Source of the DNA: JAWLFY01 sp964462125
GTDB taxonomy: Bacteria; Planctomycetota; Planctomycetia; Pirellulales; Pirellulaceae
Reading direction: 5' to 3'
NCBI GenBank assembly: GCA_964462125.1
Contig: CAYWXT010000184.1
Coordinates: 1 to 11,566, forward strand
DNA: 11,566 nucleotides
Numbering within the stretch: the stretch's first letter is position 1; the number at the start of each line of letters is the position of its first letter. The notes under the pieces are model-generated. The model had not been told where the DNA came from. It did not search any database and worked only from the letters and a program-made list of their open reading frames with translations. This document shows positions 4,870 to 11,566 of this stretch, one piece after another. Position numbers and translations under genes: made by a program.

Positions 4870-7230
4870 ATGACCAGCTCCAACGATTCGTCGCATCTTT
4901 CGGTTCCTCCGACCGGCAACTCGCATCATCAACACGCCGCTCACCAGCATTCCCCACACCGTCTCGGCACAGGGCACATGACTGCCGCCCCGAACGCTGC
5001 AGCGCCCCACGGCTCTCAGGCTCACCAAGGTTTTGATCCTTGGATCATTTGGGTGACCTTCCGGCAGTGCTGGGCATGGGCCGTCCCGACGGGGCTTGTG
5101 TTCGCCGGAATCGCGGCGTTCGCTGTTCTCCAATCGTTCACCCCGACCTATGAAGCAACCCACCTGATGGAGGCGAACCAGGATTTCGTCGTCTTCAAAG
5201 GAGTGTTGCCGTTGAATCGCTCGAGTCGCAACGTGGCGCGGACCGAAAAGCAACTGATCTACAATTCGATCGTCTTGGATTCGGTCCTGGCCATCCCAGG
5301 GACCCGGGAGGTTCCGAGCCTGTCCGATCCCGAGTCCGCCGAGACGAACCTTCGCAAGAATCTGTCGGTCGGGAATGCGGGCACCGACACGTTGCTGACG
5401 ATCAGCTATCGAGACGAGGACCCCGACGCGGCCGCCTATGTCGCGAACGTTGTCGCCGACGCTTATCTGTCCAAGCGGAATGAGTTTGATCAGACGCGGT
5501 CCAAGAATCTGGAACGCTGGTTGAGCCCGGAGATCCAACGCTGGCGGGGCGAGGTGGAGAGCCGTCAACGACGCGTCGAGGAGCTCAGCGGCAAGACCGC
5601 CGGCTACGCCGTCAGTGACAGCAATCGGCCTTCCCCCTCGGACGTCTCCCTGATCGAAAAGCTGCGAGCGGAGAAGGCCGACCTGGAAGTCGAACGAGCG
5701 GTCATGGAGGCCAGCCTCGCGATGGATGAATCGGAGGACGCCCAGTGGAAGTTGGAACTGCCGGAGGTCCCGGCGGCGGAAGAGCTCAAGGTGGATGCCA
5801 TCGAGCCCACCGAGAGTGACATCGAAAACTTCATCGCCCGTGACCCAGCGGTCAAGGAGGCGCGGCGATTGCAAGATTACTACAAGCAACAGATGTTCAA
5901 CATGGAGGAAAAAGATCTCGTACGGATCAATCGAGAGCACTACGAGTCGCTGCAGGAAAAACGCGACGAACAGACCGCGGCGGTCGCGAAAGCTGAGAAA
6001 GCGGCCCGCGGGAATGCGGTCGAAGAACTGCAGCGGATCGCCGAAGAGGATCGTTTAGCCAAGAAGCAGCAGTTGCGGCAGGAGTTGCTGAACGATCAGA
6101 AACAGCAAATCACCCAGCGTGAAAAGCAGCGTGCCGAACAGGTCAGGAAGCTCCGTGATGTGAGCGCCCGGCTGGAAGTGATCAATGGGCAATACGAAGA
6201 GGCTCGCCGTGAGCTGGAACAGTTCGGCGGCGATGCTGCGGCACTGCAATTTGCCCAGCATGATTTGTCCGTCGCTGTCTCGGTGATGGAAAAGTTGCTC
6301 GATCGGCAAGCGGCGATTCAAACCGAGCAGCGGCGCGACGGGTCGATCCGGTCCCTCGCCGAAGCCACCCCGGCGCGGCGGCCGGTGGAGTCGGTGCCCA
6401 TGAAGAAGATCTTCGCGGCCTCCGGGGGCGCCTTCTTCCTCCCCTTCATCCTCGGTCTGCTTTGGGAGATGAAGGTCCAGCGGATCTCCGACACCTCGAA
6501 GCTCGAAAGTCGCGACCTGGTACCGGTCGTCGGCGAGGTGTCCAAACTGCCCGCGGGCAATCGTACCGGCCGGAGCCAACGGGTCTTCGAGGAAAGTATC
6601 GACTCTCTCCGCGCCAACCTGTTCCTCTCCAAAGCAACCGCCGGTGCGCGGTCGTACGCGATCACCAGCAGCATGTCGGGTGAAGGCAAAAGCAGCGTCG
6701 CGTCCCAGCTCGCCGTCTCGATCGCCAAGGCGACCGGTGAGACGGTGCTGTTGATCGATGCCGACCTGCGGAGCCCTGACCAACACGAAATCTTCGGCCT
6801 CGAATTGACCCCCGGGCTCTCCAAAGTCTTGTCGGGGGAGATCGAATTGGAGGAGGCGGTGGACAAGTCGCTCGGGGACTTAGTGCATGTCGTCCCAGCC
6901 GGCAAGTTGATCGAAAACCCGCACCGCTTGCTCTCCACCTCGGCACTTCGCGAAACGATTGACCAAGCCATGCAGTCCTATCGCCACGTGATCGTCGATA
7001 CCGCCCCGGTCCTCTCCGCCGGTGAAACGCTCGCGGTGACCTGCTCGGTCGATGCCACGTTGCTGTGCATGATGCGTGACGTCAGCCGCGTTGAGAACGT
7101 CAGCCGCACAACTCGCCGGTTGGAGGCTGCCGGGGCCAATTTGGTCGGCACCGTCTTCAGCGGAGTTCCCGCCCGCGAGTACGCCTATCGCTACGGCGAT
7201 TATCGCTACGCCCACGCCGTCGAAGCCTAG
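4870..7230 (+). CDS. Wzc-type polysaccharide co-polymerase with BY-kinase (tyrosine autokinase) domain
   Basis: This 786-residue inner-membrane protein should control chain length and export of an exopolysaccharide through cycles of tyrosine autophosphorylation. Order: a His-rich cytoplasmic tail (about 9-52); TM1 at about 68-90; a Wzz-like start (TYEATHLM, then residues to about 220); a long extracytoplasmic coiled coil (about 220-490, Glu/Lys/Gln/Arg-rich); a proline-containing entry PVESVP to TM2 (about 513-535); and the kinase domain. Walker A is GEGKSS (604-609), Walker A' is LLIDADLRSP with Asp630 and Asp632, and Walker B is VIVDTAP with Asp710. The C-terminal cluster has Tyr771, 773, 775, 778 and 780, the usual autophosphorylation zone. 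The motif normally written E-x2-R-x2-R reads E575-x2-D578-x2-R581 here. ATG 4870 has AGGAA 9 bases upstream. The gene lies between exosortase and TPR gene, which fits an exopolysaccharide/exosortase locus. Hairpins precede and follow it, so co-transcription is uncertain. Confidence 0.94.
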   Translation: MTSSNDSSHLSVPPTGNSHHQHAAHQHSPHRLGTGHMTAAPNAAAPHGSQAHQGFDPWIIWVTFRQCWAWAVPTGLVFAGIAAFAVLQSFTPTYEATHLMEANQDFVVFKGVLPLNRSSRNVARTEKQLIYNSIVLDSVLAIPGTREVPSLSDPESAETNLRKNLSVGNAGTDTLLTISYRDEDPDAAAYVANVVADAYLSKRNEFDQTRSKNLERWLSPEIQRWRGEVESRQRRVEELSGKTAGYAVSDSNRPSPSDVSLIEKLRAEKADLEVERAVMEASLAMDESEDAQWKLELPEVPAAEELKVDAIEPTESDIENFIARDPAVKEARRLQDYYKQQMFNMEEKDLVRINREHYESLQEKRDEQTAAVAKAEKAARGNAVEELQRIAEEDRLAKKQQLRQELLNDQKQQITQREKQRAEQVRKLRDVSARLEVINGQYEEARRELEQFGGDAAALQFAQHDLSVAVSVMEKLLDRQAAIQTEQRRDGSIRSLAEATPARRPVESVPMKKIFAASGGAFFLPFILGLLWEMKVQRISDTSKLESRDLVPVVGEVSKLPAGNRTGRSQRVFEESIDSLRANLFLSKATAGARSYAITSSMSGEGKSSVASQLAVSIAKATGETVLLIDADLRSPDQHEIFGLELTPGLSKVLSGEIELEEAVDKSLGDLVHVVPAGKLIENPHRLLSTSALRETIDQAMQSYRHVIVDTAPVLSAGETLAVTCSVDATLLCMMRDVSRVENVSRTTRRLEAAGANLVGTVFSGVPAREYAYRYGDYRYAHAVEA

Positions 7231-7263
7231 AGGTTTTTTGACTGATTGATTTTCGGAATGTAA

Positions 7264-7328
7264 GGCCGGGGGGCTTGCGCCCTGCCGTTAAAAACCTTTT
7301 TTAACGCCACGGCGCAAGCCGTGCGGCC
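7264..7328 (+). repeat. long imperfect hairpin in the kinase-TPR gap
   Basis: Nested arms pair around the 3-base loop CCT (7295-7297): CGTTAAAAA (7286-7294) with TTTTTAACG (7298-7306), TG with CA, GGCTTGCGCC (7272-7281) with GGCGCAAGCC (7311-7320), and GGCCG (7264-7268) with CGGCC (7324-7328). That gives about 26 pairs, interrupted only by symmetric mismatches. It starts 33 bases after the kinase stop. There is no T run after it, so it is more likely a dispersed palindromic repeat or 3'-end stabiliser than a simple intrinsic terminator; Rho-type or bidirectional termination remains possible. Confidence 0.7.
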
Positions 7329-7330
7329 CC

Positions 7331-7399
7331 ATCCCCATCCCCATCCCCACCCCTACCTCTCATCCATCCCCCCTGCGACGCGTCATCCTTGTCATCCTT
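7331..7399 (+). repeat. pyrimidine-rich leader with short tandem repeats
   Basis: Three perfect ATCCCC units (7331-7348) are followed by a C/T-rich stretch and a perfect 9-base tandem GTCATCCTT (7382-7390, 7391-7399). It lies between the hairpin and the ribosome site of the TPR gene. Simple repeats like these can change length by slippage; whether this affects expression is unknown. Confidence 0.6.
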
Positions 7400-7415
7400 C
7401 GATCATTCGTTCCCC

Positions 7416-7420
7416 AGGTG
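7416..7420 (+). promoter_or_regulatory. Shine-Dalgarno site supporting a GTG start for the TPR gene
   Basis: AGGTG lies 8 bases before the GTG at 7429. The first in-frame ATG (7507) has no comparable site, so GTG is the better start. Confidence 0.45.
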
Positions 7421-7428
7421 CTAGCTCC

Positions 7429-10400
7429 GTGCAATCCAGTCAGTCGACCGACCCCGGCAATGTCGCCGACGCTCCCCACGAGGGCTCTCCAGTGACCTCC
7501 CAGCCAATGAACTCTTCCACGACATCGGACACGGCCAAACCCGACGCCCGCACCGGCGACTCCAACGTCGCTGGAGGGACCAACGCTCACGCCGACGCCT
7601 CCTCCTCGGCCGACCGTTACACCCATGGCCAGGGAATTCATGGCCGCCGCTTTCGATGGGAGTGGAATCTCCGGCTGCTGGTCGGCACCGCGGTCGTCAC
7701 CGCAGCGGTGCTGGCTCTCGGAGCGGTCTCCTATTTCTATCAATCAAAACGGGCCGCCTCGACGTTCCTGCAGCGTGCCCAGGTGGCGGCGGACCAGGGC
7801 GATCACGCCGACCATGCGAAATGGCTCGGCCGCTACGTGCTGCTGCAGCCCAACGACGTGGACACGGTCTTCGACATCGCCCTCGCCTCAGACCGGGCCG
7901 CCGACGCCGCGGAACCGGAGGAACAGTCCGCTGCGGCCAACAACGCTCGGCGCGAATTGGAACGAGCCATCGCGACTCTCGCTCGTCTCGATGGTTATTC
8001 CAATCAGGTTACCGAACTTCGCCGCCGCCTGATTCCCCGACTGCTCCAACTCGGTGGATACCGATTCGCCGAAGCCGAACGCCAAATCTTGGCCTTGGCA
8101 CCGAAGGAGCAGGAGCCCGACATGGTCGCTGGACTGGCCAAGTCGCTGGCCGGCCAGCTCACCATCGGCAGCTACCGCGACCGTGACCCGCAACGATACC
8201 GGCGCGCCGATGCCCCCTGGAAATGGCTCGCCCAGCAGCCACCCGGGCAAGTCCTTCAACTCGCGGTCCAGAAGAACCCGGACGACATCGACCTCGCCGC
8301 CCAGATGATCGATCTGTTCCTCCGCGAACCCGGACATTTCACCAATTCCGCCCTCGCAGGCACCGAGGAGGAGGATTCGGAAGAGTCGCTCACCGCCTCG
8401 CTACCAGACCCCCAAACGCACGTCGAGAACGTCGTCGATTCGCTGGCCCAACGCAGCGGGGAAAGCCGGCCACTCTGGATCGCCTACCAATTCCATCGGG
8501 CTCAAGACGACGCGGAGCTGGCGACCGAACTGCTGGTTCAAGGGACCGAGCCAGCCGCGGACCGGCTGCGGCGATTGACCACCGAGCCCCCATCGGACGA
8601 TTCTGCGTCAGACGATTCTGCGTCGAATGGCTCCGCGTCGAACGATTCTGACGTTGCGGATCCGGATACCGTTGCGGAACAGACATCGTACGTCTGGGAC
8701 TTCCTTGTCCTGCTCGAAGCGTCCCGGCGCACCGGTGCCGATGACCCGCAACAAGCGGAACAGTGGCTCGACCAGCTCTGCGACATTCCCACCGGTGCCG
8801 GAATTCCTGAGTCGATGCTGGAACAAGCGTTTCAAGCAGCCGGCACGTTTCGGGCGCGACAAGGAGATATCGCGGGCGCTCGCGCCATTTGGCGCGAAGG
8901 CCTGGAGACTCTGGGAACCGATCATTTGGGGCTGGTTCAAGCAGTGACCTCCACGCTGGTCGATTCCGAAGAGGCGGACGAGGAAGAAATCGATGAGGCG
9001 ATCGCCCAGTTCGACCAGGCCATCAGCGACGCGGCGGTACGCTTGGCCCGGCTCTCGAAAACGGGAATGTCGCTCGAACAACGCAACGCCCTGGCACAAC
9101 GGATCGATGAGTCGAGCTGGACCCTGGAGCAACTTCAAGGTGTCGCCGCGCGCCGTAAGGGAGATCTGAAGGCGGCGGTCGCTTCGTTCGATTCTGCGAT
9201 GCAGTCCCAAGTGAGTGTGCCGACCGAGTCGAAGGTCCAGGTCGCACGCGCGCTCGCCGAGCTCCACGGCCGCCAAGGCATGTGGGACCAAGCCGCGATG
9301 GTGCTGGAACAGGCCAGCTCGATCGCTCCCGCCGACTTGTCGTTGGCCGCCGCTGCCGCGGAAGCTTGGACCAAAAGTGGGAACCTGGTCGATGCCCGGC
9401 AGAAATGGCGACGCGCCAGCTCCGCGCCCTCGCTCACCATTCGCACCTCGATCGCAGAAGCCGAGTGGACATATCAGGTGAACCGGGAACCAGCCAACCG
9501 GGACCTGCGCCGCGTTCGCGAACGAATCGAAAACGCCCGCGAGCTGGTCCCGAACGATCTCTCGGAACTGAGTGACGACGAGCGTCAAAGTTTGGAATCG
9601 GCCGTCGCCCAACTGGAGATCCTCGAGGCCTCTGCCGATGCCCCCGGGGAAACGCTGGAAGAACATCTGCGTTCCGAAGCGCTCGGCCGCCGGGTCGCTG
9701 AGATCGCCGCCGACTATCCGGACGCCGTGGAGATTCAGAGGACCGCGGCGATTCGTGCCGCCGCGGTTGGGCTTCAAGAGGAATCGCGAGCGGCGCTGCA
9801 GCGACTCGCGGCGGCGACGGGCGAGGAGAGCACACCGCTGGCCATTGCCACTGCCCAGACCCTGGAGATCAAAGGTCAGCGTCAAGCCGCCTACGATCGC
9901 TTCCTCCGCCAGGCCGAATCCGATCCCGATCGGGAGCTGGAGCTGCGGCAGCTGGCGGCGGAGTTGGCGCTTCGCTATCGAGATTACGATGGCGCCTATC
10001 GCGCCCTGTACACCATCCCCGAGGACGATCGCACCGATTCCGTACTCGAAACCCTGGTCCGCGTCTCTCCGCGACTCAGCGAAGATTCCGAATTCCTGGA
10101 ATCGGACAGTGGCCAGCGGCTGACCGCACCCGAACTGGCCCAGCAATGGGAAGCAGAGTTGAAACAGGTCGAGGGAGCCGGCGGAACACGCTGGCGTTAC
10201 GCCGCGGCGACGAGGCTGATGCAAGACCTGCTGGCCAACCCTGGTGACGACACGGCGAATGACCCACGGCTGGCAGAAATCCGAGAGCATGCCCAGGCGA
10301 TCCAACGGGAGCGGCCGCAGTGGGGCGCGGGAATCGCGCTCAACGGCTGGCTCGCGGCGCTGGACGGTGACACCACCGCGGCGATCGAACAATTGCAGCA

Positions 10401-11566
10401 AGGCGTCGCCTCCGGGGACCGGCAGCCCCTGACCCGCTGGCTGTTGGCACAACAACTCAATCGCCAAGGCCGCTACGAAGCGGCCCTCCGCGAACTCCGA
10501 GAAGTTGACCGCGCCCGTGGAAGCCAAGTCGCCGGCACCTCGCGGTTGGCTGTCAACCTCGTACAGCGCCAGGGTGACCACGACCAAGCATTGGAACTGG
10601 CCCGCCAAGGAACTCAAATTCGGCCCCAAGATTCCGACGCCTGGCTCCTGCTCGCCCAAGCCGGTTTTGTCGCCGTGCGACAGTCAACCGACGACGCCCA
10701 ACGCGAGGCGTTGATCACCGAGACCCGCGAGGCGTTCGATCGATCATTCGCCCTCAGTGACGGTCGCAATGTCGCACTCGCCGGCTCCCTCCTCAGGTTC
10801 GAGTTTTCCTTCGGCACACGGGAATCCCGACAGGATGCGATCGATCGCGTTCAGAACAGCGAACTGAAGCAGCCGAGAAAAGGGCTCATGCTCGCCTACG
10901 TCTTGATGCGATCCGAGGATCGGGAAGCGGCCGAGGAACACCTCAACGCCGCCGAAAAAGCGGCCCCGCGGTCGGCCGAAGTCCAATACGCCAAGGCGCA
11001 ACTTTACCGAGCGACCAACAAACGGGAGCGGTCGATCGAGGCGCTCGAACAGGCGCATCAACTCAGCCCCGCCGCGGCGCGGATCCGCAACGACCTGGCC
11101 GTCAGCCTGGCGACCTCCAGCGGTGCGGATGTCCCCTGGGACCGGATCGAATCGCTGCTCGGCGAAGAGAGGGGTGGCAACGAAACCAATCGGTTGACCC
11201 ACGCGATGCTCCTGGCGATCAAGGGCAATGCATCGCAACAAGCGGAGGCCGAAGAGATCCTGCAGGAACTGGTCAGCGGCGATCGTTCCCAACGGGTCAA
11301 TGCACTCCGGGTCCTGGTCGGGCTGCTCCGACGCCAGTGGAACAGTCTCGATGATCCACAGTCCCCAGACGCCCAAGAGCTGGTGGAGAAAACAAACCAG
11401 CATTTCGAAACGCTTTTGAATCAGCCCGAACCGACCGCGATCGATCTTTACCGCTATGCCGATTTTCTGATCGACAACGACCAGCTGTCGAAGATCGAGC
11501 CCGTGCAGAGCAGATTGCGGAGTCTGCACGGACCGAGACCCGAATGGCTCGAAATGACTCTGCGGC
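7429..11566 (+). CDS. very large membrane-anchored tetratricopeptide-repeat protein (3' end outside window)
   Basis: From GTG 7429 the frame is open to the right edge, giving 1379 codons without a stop. Residues 1-75 are a Ser/Thr/Ala/Asp-rich tail; after RRFRWEWN comes one membrane segment (about 81-104), so the rest probably faces the periplasm as a signal-anchored protein with no lipobox. The remainder is helical, Ala/Leu/Glu/Gln/Arg-rich, with degenerate TPR-type helix pairs, for example at about 113-155, 605-664, 768-868, 971-1084 (QGRYEAALRELREV, QGDHDQALELARQG) and 1167-1228 (RERSIEALEQAHQLSP). An acidic Ser/Asp linker (about 390-407) splits the first repeats from the rest. TPR arrays bind other proteins; large TPR proteins such as PrsT accompany exosortase/exopolysaccharide loci, and this one may serve as assembly scaffold beside the kinase. 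PrsT is a lipoprotein, so equivalence is inference. Long antisense frames across this gene are by-products of its codon bias. ATG 7507 is an alternative start that keeps the membrane segment. Confidence 0.85.
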   Translation, partial: MQSSQSTDPGNVADAPHEGSPVTSQPMNSSTTSDTAKPDARTGDSNVAGGTNAHADASSSADRYTHGQGIHGRRFRWEWNLRLLVGTAVVTAAVLALGAVSYFYQSKRAASTFLQRAQVAADQGDHADHAKWLGRYVLLQPNDVDTVFDIALASDRAADAAEPEEQSAAANNARRELERAIATLARLDGYSNQVTELRRRLIPRLLQLGGYRFAEAERQILALAPKEQEPDMVAGLAKSLAGQLTIGSYRDRDPQRYRRADAPWKWLAQQPPGQVLQLAVQKNPDDIDLAAQMIDLFLREPGHFTNSALAGTEEEDSEESLTASLPDPQTHVENVVDSLAQRSGESRPLWIAYQFHRAQDDAELATELLVQGTEPAADRLRRLTTEPPSDDSASDDSASNGSASNDSDVADPDTVAEQTSYVWDFLVLLEASRRTGADDPQQAEQWLDQLCDIPTGAGIPESMLEQAFQAAGTFRARQGDIAGARAIWREGLETLGTDHLGLVQAVTSTLVDSEEADEEEIDEAIAQFDQAISDAAVRLARLSKTGMSLEQRNALAQRIDESSWTLEQLQGVAARRKGDLKAAVASFDSAMQSQVSVPTESKVQVARALAELHGRQGMWDQAAMVLEQASSIAPADLSLAAAAAEAWTKSGNLVDARQKWRRASSAPSLTIRTSIAEAEWTYQVNREPANRDLRRVRERIENARELVPNDLSELSDDERQSLESAVAQLEILEASADAPGETLEEHLRSEALGRRVAEIAADYPDAVEIQRTAAIRAAAVGLQEESRAALQRLAAATGEESTPLAIATAQTLEIKGQRQAAYDRFLRQAESDPDRELELRQLAAELALRYRDYDGAYRALYTIPEDDRTDSVLETLVRVSPRLSEDSEFLESDSGQRLTAPELAQQWEAELKQVEGAGGTRWRYAAATRLMQDLLANPGDDTANDPRLAEIREHAQAIQRERPQWGAGIALNGWLAALDGDTTAAIEQLQQGVASGDRQPLTRWLLAQQLNRQGRYEAALRELREVDRARGSQVAGTSRLAVNLVQRQGDHDQALELARQGTQIRPQDSDAWLLLAQAGFVAVRQSTDDAQREALITETREAFDRSFALSDGRNVALAGSLLRFEFSFGTRESRQDAIDRVQNSELKQPRKGLMLAYVLMRSEDREAAEEHLNAAEKAAPRSAEVQYAKAQLYRATNKRERSIEALEQAHQLSPAAARIRNDLAVSLATSSGADVPWDRIESLLGEERGGNETNRLTHAMLLAIKGNASQQAEAEEILQELVSGDRSQRVNALRVLVGLLRRQWNSLDDPQSPDAQELVEKTNQHFETLLNQPEPTAIDLYRYADFLIDNDQLSKIEPVQSRLRSLHGPRPEWLEMTLR
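8596..8652 (+). repeat. 15-base in-frame tandem repeat coding the Ser/Asp linker
   Basis: Two near-identical 15-base units GACGATTCTGCGTCR (8596-8610, 8611-8625), a diverged third (8626-8640) and a partial fourth (from 8641) encode DDSAS, DDSAS, NGSAS, NDSD. Because the unit is a multiple of three, copy number can vary without breaking the frame. The linker is acidic and likely disordered, inside the TPR protein. Confidence 0.75.

Noticed and set aside
4672..5940. 422-codon open frame on the minus strand
   Set aside because: It spans the exosortase 3' end, the hairpin and the start of the kinase gene in antisense, with no motif or plausible domain. Both plus-strand genes are firmly identified.
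8608..10659. 683-codon open frame on the minus strand
   Set aside because: It lies fully antisense to the TPR gene, whose plus frame has a membrane anchor and recognisable helix repeats. The antisense product has no ordered domain, and long antisense frames are expected from GC-rich codon bias.
10744..11529. 261-codon open frame on the minus strand
   Set aside because: Antisense shadow of the TPR gene; no recognisable domain.

Overview
The window looks like chromosomal DNA of a planctomycete, most likely a Pirellulaceae relative of Rhodopirellula. The evidence is indirect: GC-rich sequence, a secreted S1 sulfatase next to a large serine hydrolase, an exosortase beside a Wzc-type tyrosine autokinase, long TPR proteins, wide intergenic gaps, and palindromic elements behind the genes. 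No rRNA, tRNA, CRISPR array or transposase gene is visible.

Layout. (1) 2-1276 (+) is the 3' part of a dienelactone-hydrolase/acetyl-xylan-esterase-like alpha/beta hydrolase, cut by the left edge. (2) Converging on it from the minus strand are a secreted formylglycine sulfatase (1528-3015) and, behind it, a doubtful 30-residue membrane peptide (1343-1435). (3) 3016-3692 is a 677-base gap with no convincing gene; it holds the divergent upstream regions, a candidate promoter with an embedded palindrome, and a 20-base tandem repeat. (4) 3693-4718 (+) is an exosortase with its Cys/Arg/His residues. (5) 4870-7230 (+) is a one-polypeptide Wzz plus BY-kinase protein with a C-terminal tyrosine cluster. 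(6) 7429 to the right edge (+) is the first ~1379 codons of a very large, membrane-anchored TPR protein.

How they may work together. Exosortase, Wzc-like polysaccharide co-polymerase/kinase and TPR protein match the grouping known from exosortase/exopolysaccharide loci (EpsH with Wzc-like kinase and a PrsT-like TPR protein). The right two thirds is therefore best read as part of a planctomycete exopolysaccharide-linked protein-sorting locus. The hydrolase and sulfatase fit breakdown of sulfated, esterified polysaccharides and need not be connected with it.

The most notable structure outside the genes is a pair of small hairpins, one directly after the sulfatase stop and one directly after the exosortase stop. 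Both have the same orientation relative to their gene, a 7-base loop GTC[A/C]GG[A/T], and A-run/T-run stems with a compensatory base-pair change. A third, unrelated hairpin of about 26 pairs follows the kinase gene. So each complete large gene in the window ends in a palindromic element, either a terminator or a dispersed REP-like repeat. No wholly new enzymatic system can be claimed from this window alone.
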